A stretch of 52,289 bases of DNA from Aeromicrobium sp. (lineage in GTDB: Bacteria > Actinomycetota > Actinomycetes > Propionibacteriales > Nocardioidaceae): assembly GCA_014377785.1 (NCBI GenBank), contig JACMOZ010000391.1, forward strand, positions 1-52,289. The letters are read 5' to 3'. This document shows, piece by piece, positions 20,868-29,050 of this stretch. The position numbers were made by a program, and so were the translations under genes. Positions within the stretch are counted from its first letter, which is position 1. Every line of letters starts with the position of its first letter. A model generated the notes under the pieces. It did no database searches, was not told where the DNA came from, and saw only the letters and a list, made by a program, of their open reading frames with translations.

Positions 20868-20937
20868 CAAAACCGCAACGGTTTTTGCGGGGTCCCTGCG
20901 GCAATGTCGAAGACAACGACACAAGGAGCTGAAAACA

Positions 20938-21204
20938 ATGATGGGTTGGGACAACTACACAGGTTGGGGCTACATGGGTTGGGGTGGCTGGATCGCGATG
21001 GCTATCGGCATGGCCGCCTTCTGGGGGTTGGTGATTTTTGCGATCGTCGCCATCTTCCGCCGAGATGGAAGCGGCACTCCATCCAATCGGCAACCCAGCG
21101 AGCGCAATCCCCAGCAGCTGCTGGACGAACGCTTCGCACGCGGTGAGATCGAGACCGACGAATACCACGCACGCCAGGAAGCCCTGCGAGGAGGAGTCCG
21201 TTGA
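20938..21204 (+). CDS. Small membrane protein with SHOCT domain
   Basis: 88 residues, ribosome site AAGGAG upstream of ATG 20938. The N-terminus is rich in Trp/Gly/Tyr/Met (MMGWDNYTGWGYMGWGGW) and may contact metal. One membrane helix follows (about residues 19-42), then a short charged linker and a SHOCT motif (PQQLLDERFARGEIETDEYHARQEAL). SHOCT segments are short C-terminal helices of unclear function common in membrane proteins. The stop overlaps the TTG start of the multicopper oxidase, so the two are translated together. Confidence 0.8.
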   Translation: MMGWDNYTGWGYMGWGGWIAMAIGMAAFWGLVIFAIVAIFRRDGSGTPSNRQPSERNPQQLLDERFARGEIETDEYHARQEALRGGVR

Positions 21205-22703
21205 ATGACATCAATCGCCGCACCCTGTTGATCGGCTCGGCCGGCGCGGCTGGCTTGCTCGGGCTGGGCGGGGTGGCGGCCTGGTCCAAGTCCGGTCCGG
21301 GGCCCGCCTCAACCGTTGGAGTCTCGTCCGCGGCGGTACGCCGTGCCGAAGACATGCGTCGCAAAGCGAACCAGAGGGTCGTCAACGCGCGTCTCATTGC
21401 TCAGCCCATCACCCTGAATCTCGGTGGTCTCGTGGTTCAAACGTGGGGTTACGGCGATTCGCTGCCCGGACCAGTTCTGCGTGCACAGGCCGGAGATCTC
21501 CTGCGAGTCAAGGTGGACAACAAACTCAGCACCGGCACGAGCGTTCACTGGCACGGCATCGCGCTGCGCAATGACATGGACGGCGTCCCGGGGATCACCC
21601 AGGATCCTATTGCGGCGGGGAAAGGCTTCACCTACGAGTTCACCGCCCCCGACCCGGGTACCTACTTTTATCACCCGCACTCGGGCGTGCAACTCGATCG
21701 GGGTCTGTATGGCGCCCTGGTGATCGACGACCCGGCCGAGCCGGGCAAATACGACGAGGAGTGGATCGTCGTGCTCGATGACTGGGTCGACGGCACCGGC
21801 CGCACCCCTGACGAGGTGCTCGAGGGGCTTCGCGACGCCAAGGGATCGGCCCAGGACGGCCACATGAGCGGCAAGGATATGGGCCACATGGGCGAGTCGA
21901 TGCAGTCTCCGCTTCTGGGCGGTGCCGGCGACATCGACTACCCGCACTACCTCATCAACGGCCGAACCCCCGGATCTCCGGCCACATTGACGGCCAAACC
22001 CGGACAGCGGGTCCGGATCCGAATCATCAACGCCGGTTCGGACACTGCCTTCCGGCTCGCGCTCGGCGGTCACCGGATGATGGTCACCCACAGCGACGGC
22101 TTCCCCGTCGAGCCGCTCAGCACCGATGCCCTGTTGATCGGAATGGGCGAACGCTACGACGTCGTCGTCACCCTCGGTGACGGAGCTTTCCCTCTCGTCG
22201 CCTCGGCTGAGGGAAAGAATGGTCAGGCTATGGCCGTCGTGCGCACCGGCGCAGGTCGCAGGCCCGGTCCCGACGTGCAGCCAGCTGAACTCAACCGACG
22301 TGTCGTGCTCAGCACCGACATGACAGCCGCTGCACAGGCGCGTCTGCCGAAAAAGAAGGTTGACCGGCAGCTCGATCTCGCGTTGAGCGGGTCGATGGCA
22401 CCGTATCGATGGACGATCAACGGCAAGATGTTCCCCGACACCGCACCACTCATGGTGAAACAGGGGGAACGTGTGCGGCTCAGATTCCAGAACCGGTCGA
22501 TGATGTTTCATCCGATGCATGTCCACGGCCACACCTTCGCGCTCGCTTCCGGAGGGGCGCGCAAAGACACCGTCATTGTGCGACCGATGCAAACGGTTGA
22601 CGTCGAACTCGAAGCAGACAACCCAGGCCGATGGGCCACGCATTGCCACAATATCTACCACGCTGAGACCGGCATGATGACCACCCTCGATTACGAGAAG
22701 TAG
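21201..22703 (+). CDS. Tat-exported multicopper oxidase (copper resistance type)
   Basis: 500 residues from a TTG at 21201, supported by GAGGAGG at a good spacing. A Tat signal (NRRTLLIG) leads three cupredoxin domains. Copper ligands are visible in all four expected blocks: HWHG (His116, His118), HPHS (His158, His160), HPMHVHGH (His437 to His444) and HCHNIYHAETGM (His481, Cys482, His483, His487, axial Met492). A Met/His-rich insertion around GHMSGKDMGHMGESM resembles the copper-binding loops of CueO/CopA oxidases. The enzyme probably oxidises Cu(I) to Cu(II) outside the cell, lowering copper toxicity. A laccase role on organic substrates cannot be excluded. Confidence 0.9.
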   Translation: MNDINRRTLLIGSAGAAGLLGLGGVAAWSKSGPGPASTVGVSSAAVRRAEDMRRKANQRVVNARLIAQPITLNLGGLVVQTWGYGDSLPGPVLRAQAGDLLRVKVDNKLSTGTSVHWHGIALRNDMDGVPGITQDPIAAGKGFTYEFTAPDPGTYFYHPHSGVQLDRGLYGALVIDDPAEPGKYDEEWIVVLDDWVDGTGRTPDEVLEGLRDAKGSAQDGHMSGKDMGHMGESMQSPLLGGAGDIDYPHYLINGRTPGSPATLTAKPGQRVRIRIINAGSDTAFRLALGGHRMMVTHSDGFPVEPLSTDALLIGMGERYDVVVTLGDGAFPLVASAEGKNGQAMAVVRTGAGRRPGPDVQPAELNRRVVLSTDMTAAAQARLPKKKVDRQLDLALSGSMAPYRWTINGKMFPDTAPLMVKQGERVRLRFQNRSMMFHPMHVHGHTFALASGGARKDTVIVRPMQTVDVELEADNPGRWATHCHNIYHAETGMMTTLDYEK

Positions 22704-22716
22704 AGGCGAAACATTC

Positions 22717-23139
22717 ATGCGCAGACGGAATTTGACCGAACGGGCCACAACTGGAATAGAAGAGAGCCCGGTGCCCCGCAGCAGGCGCAAGACGATCTGG
22801 GAATCCATCGGCGCGGCCGTCGGCGTAGCGATGGGACTGGTCCCACACGTTCTGCATCACATCGGTCTGATCGCCGGCGCTGTCTTGGTCACCGGGGCCG
22901 CCGGGAACGTGGTTTTCTTCGCACTTGGCTTGTTGTTTTCCATTCCCTTGCTAAGGCGCCTCTACAAGAAATTCCACACCCCGTGGGCACCAGCGATCGC
23001 TATTGCCATATTTGCCGCCATGTTTTCCCTGTCGGCGTTCGTCATCGGTCCCGCCATCACTGGTGACTCCTCTCCCGCGAACACTCCGACGACGCCAGGC
23101 CAAACGCCCACGACGGACCACGGTCAGCATCACAGCTGA
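22717..23139 (+). CDS. Membrane protein with His-rich C-terminal tail
   Basis: 140 residues, 13 bp after the multicopper oxidase and probably in its operon. A basic N-terminus leads into three hydrophobic segments (about residues 30-50, 52-75 and 88-112). The first contains GLVPHVLHHIG with three histidines. The tail is Thr/Pro-rich and ends TTDHGQHHS. Histidines at both ends of the membrane part suggest metal contact. I do not recognise a named family; similar small proteins accompany actinobacterial copper clusters, as far as I recall. A role in copper handling is inference from context. Confidence 0.6.
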   Translation: MRRRNLTERATTGIEESPVPRSRRKTIWESIGAAVGVAMGLVPHVLHHIGLIAGAVLVTGAAGNVVFFALGLLFSIPLLRRLYKKFHTPWAPAIAIAIFAAMFSLSAFVIGPAITGDSSPANTPTTPGQTPTTDHGQHHS

Positions 23140-23148
23140 AATGGGTCC

Positions 23149-23163
23149 TTCAATGAATCTTCA
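23149..23163 (+). promoter_or_regulatory. Direct-repeat box 2 (copper island)
   Basis: TTCAATGAATCTTCA matches box 1 at 14 of 15 positions and keeps the 11-bp TTCA period. It lies about 105 bp before the DUF2892 gene start at 23267. Confidence 0.5.
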
Positions 23164-23266
23164 TCAGAACCATTGAGAAGCCTCCACAACCGGCGGACAT
23201 GATGAGAAGTAGGACGACCAAAGGCACAAGAATTGCAAGGGATTCATCGCTACGGAGGAGCAAGAA

Positions 23267-23518
23267 ATGAGCATCCAGAATCGGTGGAAAGTGAATATCA
23301 CTCCGGCGGAACGGATCGCCCGTATCGTGTTGGGCCTGCTTGGAGTTGTGGGTGGAGCCATCCTCCTCGTCGGTGCGGCGTCGACCGTTGCCGCAGTCTT
23401 GGAGACGCTCCTGGTTCTGGCTGGTCTGGATCTGGTCGTGACGGGCGCCACGGGTCATTGCCCGCTGTACAAGAAGTTCGGTCACGTTCCTGCATCATTG
23501 AAAGGGCGGACATCATGA
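23267..23518 (+). CDS. DUF2892 (YgaP-type membrane domain) protein
   Basis: 83 residues, with GGAGGAG just before the ATG. The N-terminal signature NRWKVNITPAERIARIVLG and the later TGATGHCPLYKKFG are typical of DUF2892 proteins, which have two membrane helices. In several bacteria the domain is joined to rhodanese domains, but not here. The conserved Cys in GHCPLY is present. The stop overlaps the next ATG (ATGA). The role in the copper island is unknown. Confidence 0.75.
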   Translation: MSIQNRWKVNITPAERIARIVLGLLGVVGGAILLVGAASTVAAVLETLLVLAGLDLVVTGATGHCPLYKKFGHVPASLKGRTS

Positions 23519-23796
23519 CCGACGAACGGCCGGACAGGACCCACACGTCCCAAGCGAAAATGCCCTCCAACCGACCCCTGCCGCCGCCGCAACCATCTGA
23601 GGACGACGACCACACCGGACCTGCAGGCCGCGGTGGCCACAGGCTGATGATGATTGCCTGCTGCGTCCCCATGCTGATCATCGTCGGTGTCCTCGTGGCC
23701 ACCGGCGTCGCCGGCTCGGGCTTCATCATCTACGCCGTGGCGTGCACCGCGATGATGGCCATGATGATGTTCATGATGCCGGGTGACCGCCACTGA
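23515..23796 (+). CDS. Small Met-rich membrane protein, unknown
   Basis: 93 residues, translationally coupled to the DUF2892 gene. The first ~45 residues are polar and Pro/Asp-rich. Two membrane helices follow, around residues 43-65 and 67-85. The second is strikingly Met-rich (CTAMMAMMMFMMPGDRH), and the first contains a Cys pair (MMIACCVP). Met/Cys-rich membrane helices suggest Cu(I) contact. No named family is recognised. The position in the OmpR-box operon supports a copper role (inference). Confidence 0.6.
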   Translation: MTDERPDRTHTSQAKMPSNRPLPPPQPSEDDDHTGPAGRGGHRLMMIACCVPMLIIVGVLVATGVAGSGFIIYAVACTAMMAMMMFMMPGDRH

Positions 23797-23951
23797 ACAT
23801 TAGTTCGGTTGCCAGCTCGGTTGCCGCCCAAAGTCCCGGACCTTGGTCCCAGCGACGTGAGCACAAAGGTACTGGCGCAATAGCGACTACGCAGCGAAAA
23901 GTCGTAGGTAGGAAGAAATTCGAAATAACTATATATCTGGAGGTAGATGAC

Positions 23952-24164
23952 ATGTGGAAATCAGTGGCAAAGGTAGTGGCGATAGCAGTGGCGACGGCAG
24001 GGCTGGGATTCCTGGGGACGGGCTCAGCAACTGCTGCCGACACCGGTCAGGACTACGGTCAGCACGTGCAGACGTGCGCGCAGACTATGGGGTTTGACGG
24101 GGTGAGTAACCCGGGTCGGATGCACGACGGTTTCGCAGGCTGGGATCCGAGCCACGTGTGCTGA
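23952..24164 (+). CDS. Small secreted protein, unknown
   Basis: 70 residues with a clear Sec signal peptide (MWKSVAKVVAIAVATAGLGF, likely cut after ATA-ADTG). The mature part is about 41 residues with two Cys (QTCAQTMGF and the terminal VC) and ends GWDPSHVC. The ribosome site GGAGGT is well placed, and an AT-rich upstream stretch (ACTATATATCT) resembles a promoter. Mature peptides of this kind (HVQTCAQTMGFDG) are seen in actinobacteria, but I know no function. Confidence 0.6.
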   Translation: MWKSVAKVVAIAVATAGLGFLGTGSATAADTGQDYGQHVQTCAQTMGFDGVSNPGRMHDGFAGWDPSHVC

Positions 24165-24190
24165 GGGCGGGAGCCAGGCCTTTGTAGGTA

Positions 24191-24280
24191 GGTCTGCATG
24201 AGTGCAGCCCTACTCTTCATCTAGGCGCCGGGGGCATTTGCCTCCGGCGCAGCTGTCCGTAGTAACCGGCTCCGCCGGTT
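24191..24280. terminator. Three consecutive hairpins before the P-type ATPase gene
   Basis: Hairpin one pairs GG-CTGCA with TGCAG-CC (24191-24210). Hairpin two pairs GCGCCGG with CCGGCGC (24225-24250). Hairpin three pairs AACCGGC with GCCGGTT around a three-base loop (24264-24280). They lie between the secreted peptide gene and the ATPase start. They may terminate upstream transcription or act as an attenuator for the ATPase gene. Confidence 0.45.
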
Positions 24281-24310
24281 CAAAACACCTGGGGCACAAC
24301 AGCACAGAAA

Positions 24311-26665
24311 GTGGCACAGTCGATGAGCCGAACCGCCGTACTCGAGGTTGAAGGATTGCACTGGGCGACGTCGGCGGCTGCCGTGGAGGCCACGCTTCTT
24401 CGTCGCCCCGGCGTCATCGCCGTCGAGGCGAACGCCGTCTCCCAGACGGCCACCGTGACATACGACTCCGAGCAGACCTCGTTGGGTGAACTCTCGCAGT
24501 GGGTGCGCGACTGTGGCTATCACTGTGCCGGGCGTTCGGTGCCCGAGCATGTATGCGACCCGATGAGCGAGCCAATGCGAACAGCTACCTCCGATGTTCA
24601 CGCCGGACACGACGCCGAAGGTGGGCACGATGTTCAGGCGGGCCGGTCGCCGCAGGAGACGATGGGCCACGGCGGGGGCCACGGGGAAATGTCAATGGGC
24701 GCCATGGTCCGTGACATGCGCAACCGCTTCCTTGTCGCAGTGGTGTTGTCGGTACCGATCCTGTTGTGGTCCCCGATAGGCCGCAATGTCCTCGGCTTCT
24801 CCGCCGACACGCCATTCGGCCTGCGGGACGACGTGCTCTCGCTTTTGTTGAGCCTGCCGGTGGTGTTCTACTCGGCATGGATCTTCTTCGACGGCGCCTA
24901 TCGGGCGCTCAAGGCCAGGACTCTGGACATGATGGTGCTGGTAGCCGTCGCCGTCGGGGCCGGCTGGTTGTACAGCGTCGTCGTGACGCTGACCGGCGGC
25001 GGCGAGGTGTTCTACGAGGCCGCTTCGGTGCTGACCGCGTTCGTACTGTTGGGGCATTGGTTCGAGATGCGTGCCCGCGGCGGTGCGAACGACGCCATCC
25101 GGACGTTGCTCGAACTCGCACCGCCGATGGCGGTGGTGCTGCGGGACGGCGAACCGGTCGAGGTGCCCACTGCCGAGGTCGTCGTAGGCGACCTGTTGCT
25201 GATCCGTCCGGGCGGAAAGATCCCTGTGGACGGCGAAGTCGAGGATGGCGAGTCCGAGATCGACGAGTCGATGGTCACCGGTGAAAGCCTCCCGGTTAGC
25301 AAGGCGAGGGGAGCTGAAGTTATCGGCGCCTCGATCAACACCACCGGGACGTTGCGGGTCCGAGCCACCAAGGTCGGATCTGACACCGCTCTGGCCCAGA
25401 TCGTGGCACTCGTTCAGGAGGCGCAGAACTCCAAGGCCCCCGGCCAGCGACTCGCTGACCGGGCCGCGTTCTGGCTCGTACTGGTTGCGTTGATCGGCGG
25501 GACCGGGACCTTCCTCGTCTGGCTGGCGGCAGGAGCCAGTGTGCAGACGGCGCTCCTTTTTGCGATCACCGTGGTGGTCATCACCTGCCCCGACGCGTTG
25601 GGCCTGGCCACACCCACAGCGATCATGGTGGGCACCGGTTTGGGAGCAAAGCGAGGTGTCCTGATCAAGAACGCCACTGCTCTTGAGTCCTCCGCCCGCA
25701 TCGACACCGTGGTGATGGACAAGACCGGGACCCTGACCAAGGGTGAACCCGAGGTCACCGATGTGGTCGTCGAGGGCGTCGAGGAGGCTGAACTGCTGGC
25801 CTTGGTCGCCGCCGTCGAACGTGAATCCGAGCACCCGCTGGCCGGTGCGATCGTCCGATACGCCACCGAACGCGACGCGCCGGTTCTGCCACTCACCGGA
25901 TTTCGAAACGTCCCGGGACTCGGTGCGACCGCCGAGGTGAAAGCACGCCGCGTGGTCGTGGGCAACCGCAAACTGATGTCGGCAGAGGGCGTCGACGTCG
26001 GCTCGCTGATGGCACGACGGGACGATTTTGCCGCGTCCGGGCGCACCGCAGTCCTGGTCGCTGTCGATGGCCGTGGGGCCGGGGTCATAGCCCTGGCCGA
26101 TGCGGTCAGGGACACCTCAGCCGAAGCCGTGTCTGCGCTGCATGAGTTGGGCGTCGACGTGGTCATGCTCAGCGGTGACAACGAGGCAACCGCTAAACGG
26201 ATTGCGGGCCAGTTGGGGATCGACACTGTGATCGCCGAAGTTCTGCCCGGGGACAAGGCTGCCAAAGTGGCTGAACTGCAGAGCGCCGGGAAGCGGGTGG
26301 CCATGGTCGGCGACGGTGTCAACGATGCACCCGCGCTGGCCCAAGCCGACCTGGGCATCGCGATTGGGGCAGGGACTGACGTCGCAATCGAGACGGCCGA
26401 TGTGGTGCTGATGCGGTCAGACCCCCTTGATGTGGCCGCAGCCTTGTTGATCGGTCGCGGCACGCTCCGCAAAATGCGGCAAAATCTCGGCTGGGCCGTC
26501 GGATACAACGTGATCGCCCTGCCGATCGCGGCCGGAGTTTTTGAACCCGCATTCGGTTTCGTCCTGCGCCCTGAGATCGCCGCATTGTCGATGTCTGGAT
26601 CAAGTCTCATCGTCGCAGTCAACGCCCTCATGCTGAAGCGCCTGCGTTTGCCTGTGGTGCCGTAG
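24311..26665 (+). CDS. Heavy-metal P1B-type ATPase with CPD motif (probably copper)
   Basis: 784 residues if started at GTG 24311, or 780 from ATG 24323; neither has a good ribosome site. An N-terminal HMA-like fold has lost its metal-binding cysteines (GLHWATS in place of GMxCxxC). A His/Met-rich linker follows (HAGHDAEGGHD, then GHGGGHGEMSMGAM). The pump core has TGES, the phosphorylation motif DKTGTLTKG, SEHPLAG and GDGVNDAPALAQ. The membrane metal motif is CPD (Cys426-Pro-Asp428) instead of CPC. Later membrane motifs (GYN; MSGSS near NAL) fit copper exporters. Expected role: export of Cu(I) at the plasma membrane. The substrate is uncertain because of the CPD change. Confidence 0.85.
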   Translation: MAQSMSRTAVLEVEGLHWATSAAAVEATLLRRPGVIAVEANAVSQTATVTYDSEQTSLGELSQWVRDCGYHCAGRSVPEHVCDPMSEPMRTATSDVHAGHDAEGGHDVQAGRSPQETMGHGGGHGEMSMGAMVRDMRNRFLVAVVLSVPILLWSPIGRNVLGFSADTPFGLRDDVLSLLLSLPVVFYSAWIFFDGAYRALKARTLDMMVLVAVAVGAGWLYSVVVTLTGGGEVFYEAASVLTAFVLLGHWFEMRARGGANDAIRTLLELAPPMAVVLRDGEPVEVPTAEVVVGDLLLIRPGGKIPVDGEVEDGESEIDESMVTGESLPVSKARGAEVIGASINTTGTLRVRATKVGSDTALAQIVALVQEAQNSKAPGQRLADRAAFWLVLVALIGGTGTFLVWLAAGASVQTALLFAITVVVITCPDALGLATPTAIMVGTGLGAKRGVLIKNATALESSARIDTVVMDKTGTLTKGEPEVTDVVVEGVEEAELLALVAAVERESEHPLAGAIVRYATERDAPVLPLTGFRNVPGLGATAEVKARRVVVGNRKLMSAEGVDVGSLMARRDDFAASGRTAVLVAVDGRGAGVIALADAVRDTSAEAVSALHELGVDVVMLSGDNEATAKRIAGQLGIDTVIAEVLPGDKAAKVAELQSAGKRVAMVGDGVNDAPALAQADLGIAIGAGTDVAIETADVVLMRSDPLDVAAALLIGRGTLRKMRQNLGWAVGYNVIALPIAAGVFEPAFGFVLRPEIAALSMSGSSLIVAVNALMLKRLRLPVVP

Positions 26666-26683
26666 TCGGTCGCTGCTGCAGTC

Positions 26684-26698
26684 TTTGTCGAATCTTCA
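26684..26698 (+). promoter_or_regulatory. Direct-repeat box 3 (copper island)
   Basis: TTTGTCGAATCTTCA is a weaker version of boxes 1 and 2, with a perfect second TTCA at the same 11-bp spacing. It stands about 110 bp before the propeller gene at 26807. Confidence 0.4.
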
Positions 26699-26806
26699 CC
26701 GAAAACTTGTCGTTAGGGCGGGGTCACTGATCGATGGTGGTCATTGTTGCGCCGGCATGGGAAAGCCCCCGGATAGCAACATTCGAAAATCTACCGGAGG
26801 TCGACA

Positions 26807-27913
26807 ATGAGCAGACGAAAAGTTTTGATTTCCGCGGGAGTGGTCGGCGTCGCAACCATTGTCGCTGCGGCAGCCTTCATCACCATCGGCAACGGCGAAC
26901 CGAAACCGGCGGATCTGTCGTCGGAGCATAATGCCATGGTGACCGGAACGGTCTGGGTCGCGAACGAGGACGGCGCCAGCCTGACCGCCATCGACGCGGG
27001 TCAGAACGAGGTGGTGACCACCCTGAAGGGAATCGAGAGCCCGCACAATGTGCAGGTCTCCCCGGACGGGCGCACGCTTTGGGCCGTGAGCGGAACGAAA
27101 TCGCTGGCCGTCATGGTCGACGCCAAGACGTTAGGACTGCACGGCACGGCTCCCACCGGCAGCATGCCGGCCCACATCGTGGTCACTCCGAACGGCAAGA
27201 CCACCTACACGACCAACAATGCGGACAACACGGTGTCAGCCATCGACACTGCAACGGGCAAGCCTGTCGCCACCATCCCTGTCGGGTCTGGCCCCCACGG
27301 CCTGCGACCTAGTCCAGATGGGAAGTGGGTCTACGTCGCGAATATCACAGGGACGACCCTGAGCGTCATCAACACCACAACCAACAAGCAGGTCGCCGAC
27401 ATTGAGGTCGGGAAATCACCGGCCCAGGTCGCCTTTTCGCCGGACGAACGTTTCGTGTACGCATCGGTGAACGGAGAGAACGCCGTCGCGAAAGTCGACG
27501 TCACCACGCGCAAACTCGTTAGTAAGGCCAAAGTCGGCGTCGGCCCGATCCAGACCTATGTGAGTCCTGACAACCGATATCTCCTCGTGGCCAACCAAGG
27601 CACTGAGGGCAAGCCGAGCACAACCGTCTCAATTCTTGAGACCAAGACCTTCACGGTGTTGCGTACAGTCAAGACCGGCCAGGGAGCGCACGGCATCGTC
27701 ATCGATCCATCCAGCCGGCACGCCTACATCACCAACATCTACGGCAACGACGTCGCCGTGCTCGACTTGTTAACTCTCAAGGTAGTGGCGCGCATCCCGG
27801 TCGGCTCGAAGCCAAATGGGATCAGTTTTTCTCCGGTCACCGTAGGCACTCGCCCGGCTACGACGATCGAACTGCCCGAAGGCCCCAACGGTGGAGCCGA
27901 GATGACGCACTGA
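26807..27913 (+). CDS. Exported YVTN-family beta-propeller protein
   Basis: 368 residues with an N-terminal signal or anchor helix (residues ~6-27) and GGAGGT before the ATG. About seven repeats of the YVTN type follow, with blade motifs such as TGTVWVANED, VSPDGRTLWAVSG, TYTTNNADNTVSAID, KWVYVANITGTTLSVIN and HAYITNIYGNDVAVLD. Such propellers act as extracytoplasmic binding or scaffold modules. Its own direct-repeat box and its location between copper genes suggest metal-stress regulation. No catalytic motif is visible. Confidence 0.8.
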   Translation: MSRRKVLISAGVVGVATIVAAAAFITIGNGEPKPADLSSEHNAMVTGTVWVANEDGASLTAIDAGQNEVVTTLKGIESPHNVQVSPDGRTLWAVSGTKSLAVMVDAKTLGLHGTAPTGSMPAHIVVTPNGKTTYTTNNADNTVSAIDTATGKPVATIPVGSGPHGLRPSPDGKWVYVANITGTTLSVINTTTNKQVADIEVGKSPAQVAFSPDERFVYASVNGENAVAKVDVTTRKLVSKAKVGVGPIQTYVSPDNRYLLVANQGTEGKPSTTVSILETKTFTVLRTVKTGQGAHGIVIDPSSRHAYITNIYGNDVAVLDLLTLKVVARIPVGSKPNGISFSPVTVGTRPATTIELPEGPNGGAEMTH

Positions 27914-27987
27914 GCCCCGAGCGTCGTGAAATGCGGGTGCGGACCGAGCACGTCGTCGATTGTGATGGGACAGATAAGATCAAGACC

Positions 27988-28413
27988 ATGATGAAGCGCC
28001 GCACAACCAAGCAGAAGGGGCACGCTCGAGTGCTCCTTCTTGCCATTGTCGGCGGCATGGTGTTCGCCATCATCGGCATGCACGGCCTCACTCAGAACCA
28101 CACGACGTCGGCCTCCGCACACTCGGTGCCGGCGACCCAGTCGATGGCAGCCGGGGCAATGGCTGCCGACGCGCCGGCTGGCCACAATCAGCATGGCGAG
28201 AATCCCTCCGGGCACGGCATTGACTGCGGGATGCTCACTCTGTGCCTCGCCGCCATTATTGGCGGTGCGCTCCTTCTCTGGGTTGCATTCGGTGGCCTCG
28301 CGCGACGTCCCGTGGCTGTGTTGAAGCGTTCCTCGAGGGTCGTCCTTGTCCAGATGAAATCGGTTTTCAGACCACCGCCAGACCTCATAAGTCTGTCGAT
28401 CCTGCGGTGCTGA
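27988..28413 (+). CDS. DUF6153-like membrane protein
   Basis: 141 residues. A basic N-terminus is followed by a membrane helix (residues ~14-34). A His/Met-bearing outer segment (HSVPATQSMAAGAMAAD, then GHNQHGENPSGHGIDCGM) precedes a second helix (LCLAAIIGGALLLWVAFGG) and a basic cytoplasmic tail. The layout and HG/DCG elements resemble DUF6153 proteins of actinobacteria, found beside DUF305 copper genes. The tentative role is in copper handling; the family call rests on memory of the pattern. Confidence 0.6.
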   Translation: MMKRRTTKQKGHARVLLLAIVGGMVFAIIGMHGLTQNHTTSASAHSVPATQSMAAGAMAADAPAGHNQHGENPSGHGIDCGMLTLCLAAIIGGALLLWVAFGGLARRPVAVLKRSSRVVLVQMKSVFRPPPDLISLSILRC

Positions 28414-28483
28414 GTTGGGCTGCGCCGACCCCGAAAGCGAGTCGGCTCACAGTTCCAGCCATCCATCACACCAGGAGAAAAAC

Positions 28484-29050
28484 ATGAAGAAGAAAGCACT
28501 TGCAGTACTCATTATGGGCATGGCAGTCGTACTCACTGCCTGCGGAAACAACGACAGCAGTTCCTCTGAGGCGAAGTTCAATAAGCAGGACGTGACGTTC
28601 GCCCAAGATATGATTCCGCACCATCGCCAAGCGGTCGAGATGGCCAAACTTGCTGACACCCGGGCGTCTAGCCCGCAGGTGAAGGACATTGCGGCTGAAA
28701 TTCAAGGCGCTCAGGATCCCGAAATCATGAAGATGACGGGTTGGCTCAAGGATTGGGACAAGCCGGTTCCCGACAACGAAATGTCGGGCATGGACCATGG
28801 CTCGGGCGACAACGGCGCAATGACGGGAATGATGTCCGACGCGGACATGAAGTCACTGGACAGTTCTTCGGGAACAGCCTTCGACACGATGTTCCTGACC
28901 ATGATGATCAAACACCATGAAGGTGCGGTCGCCATGGCCGACGACGAAGTCGCAGACGGCAGCAACTCCGAAGCAATTGCCTTGGCGAAAACAATCATCG
29001 GCGGACAGACCGACGAAATCGCTAGGATGAAAGACCTGCTGAAGCAATGA
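28484..29050 (+). CDS. DUF305 lipoprotein (putative copper-binding)
   Basis: 188 residues, ribosome site AGGAGA. A lipoprotein signal ends in the lipobox VLTAC (Cys20). The DUF305 ferritin-like helices carry the two characteristic double-His motifs, DMIPHHRQAVEMA and MMIKHHEGAVAMA. A Met/His/Asp-rich loop lies between them (MSGMDHGSGDNGAMTGMM). Family members are periplasmic or surface proteins repeatedly linked to copper resistance. The stop overlaps the start of the next gene (ATGA), so the two are co-translated. Confidence 0.88.
   Translation: MKKKALAVLIMGMAVVLTACGNNDSSSSEAKFNKQDVTFAQDMIPHHRQAVEMAKLADTRASSPQVKDIAAEIQGAQDPEIMKMTGWLKDWDKPVPDNEMSGMDHGSGDNGAMTGMMSDADMKSLDSSSGTAFDTMFLTMMIKHHEGAVAMADDEVADGSNSEAIALAKTIIGGQTDEIARMKDLLKQ

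Noticed and set aside
21309..22808. 499-codon reverse frame opposite the multicopper oxidase
   Set aside because: Shadow frame; copper motifs of the oxidase are only on the forward strand.
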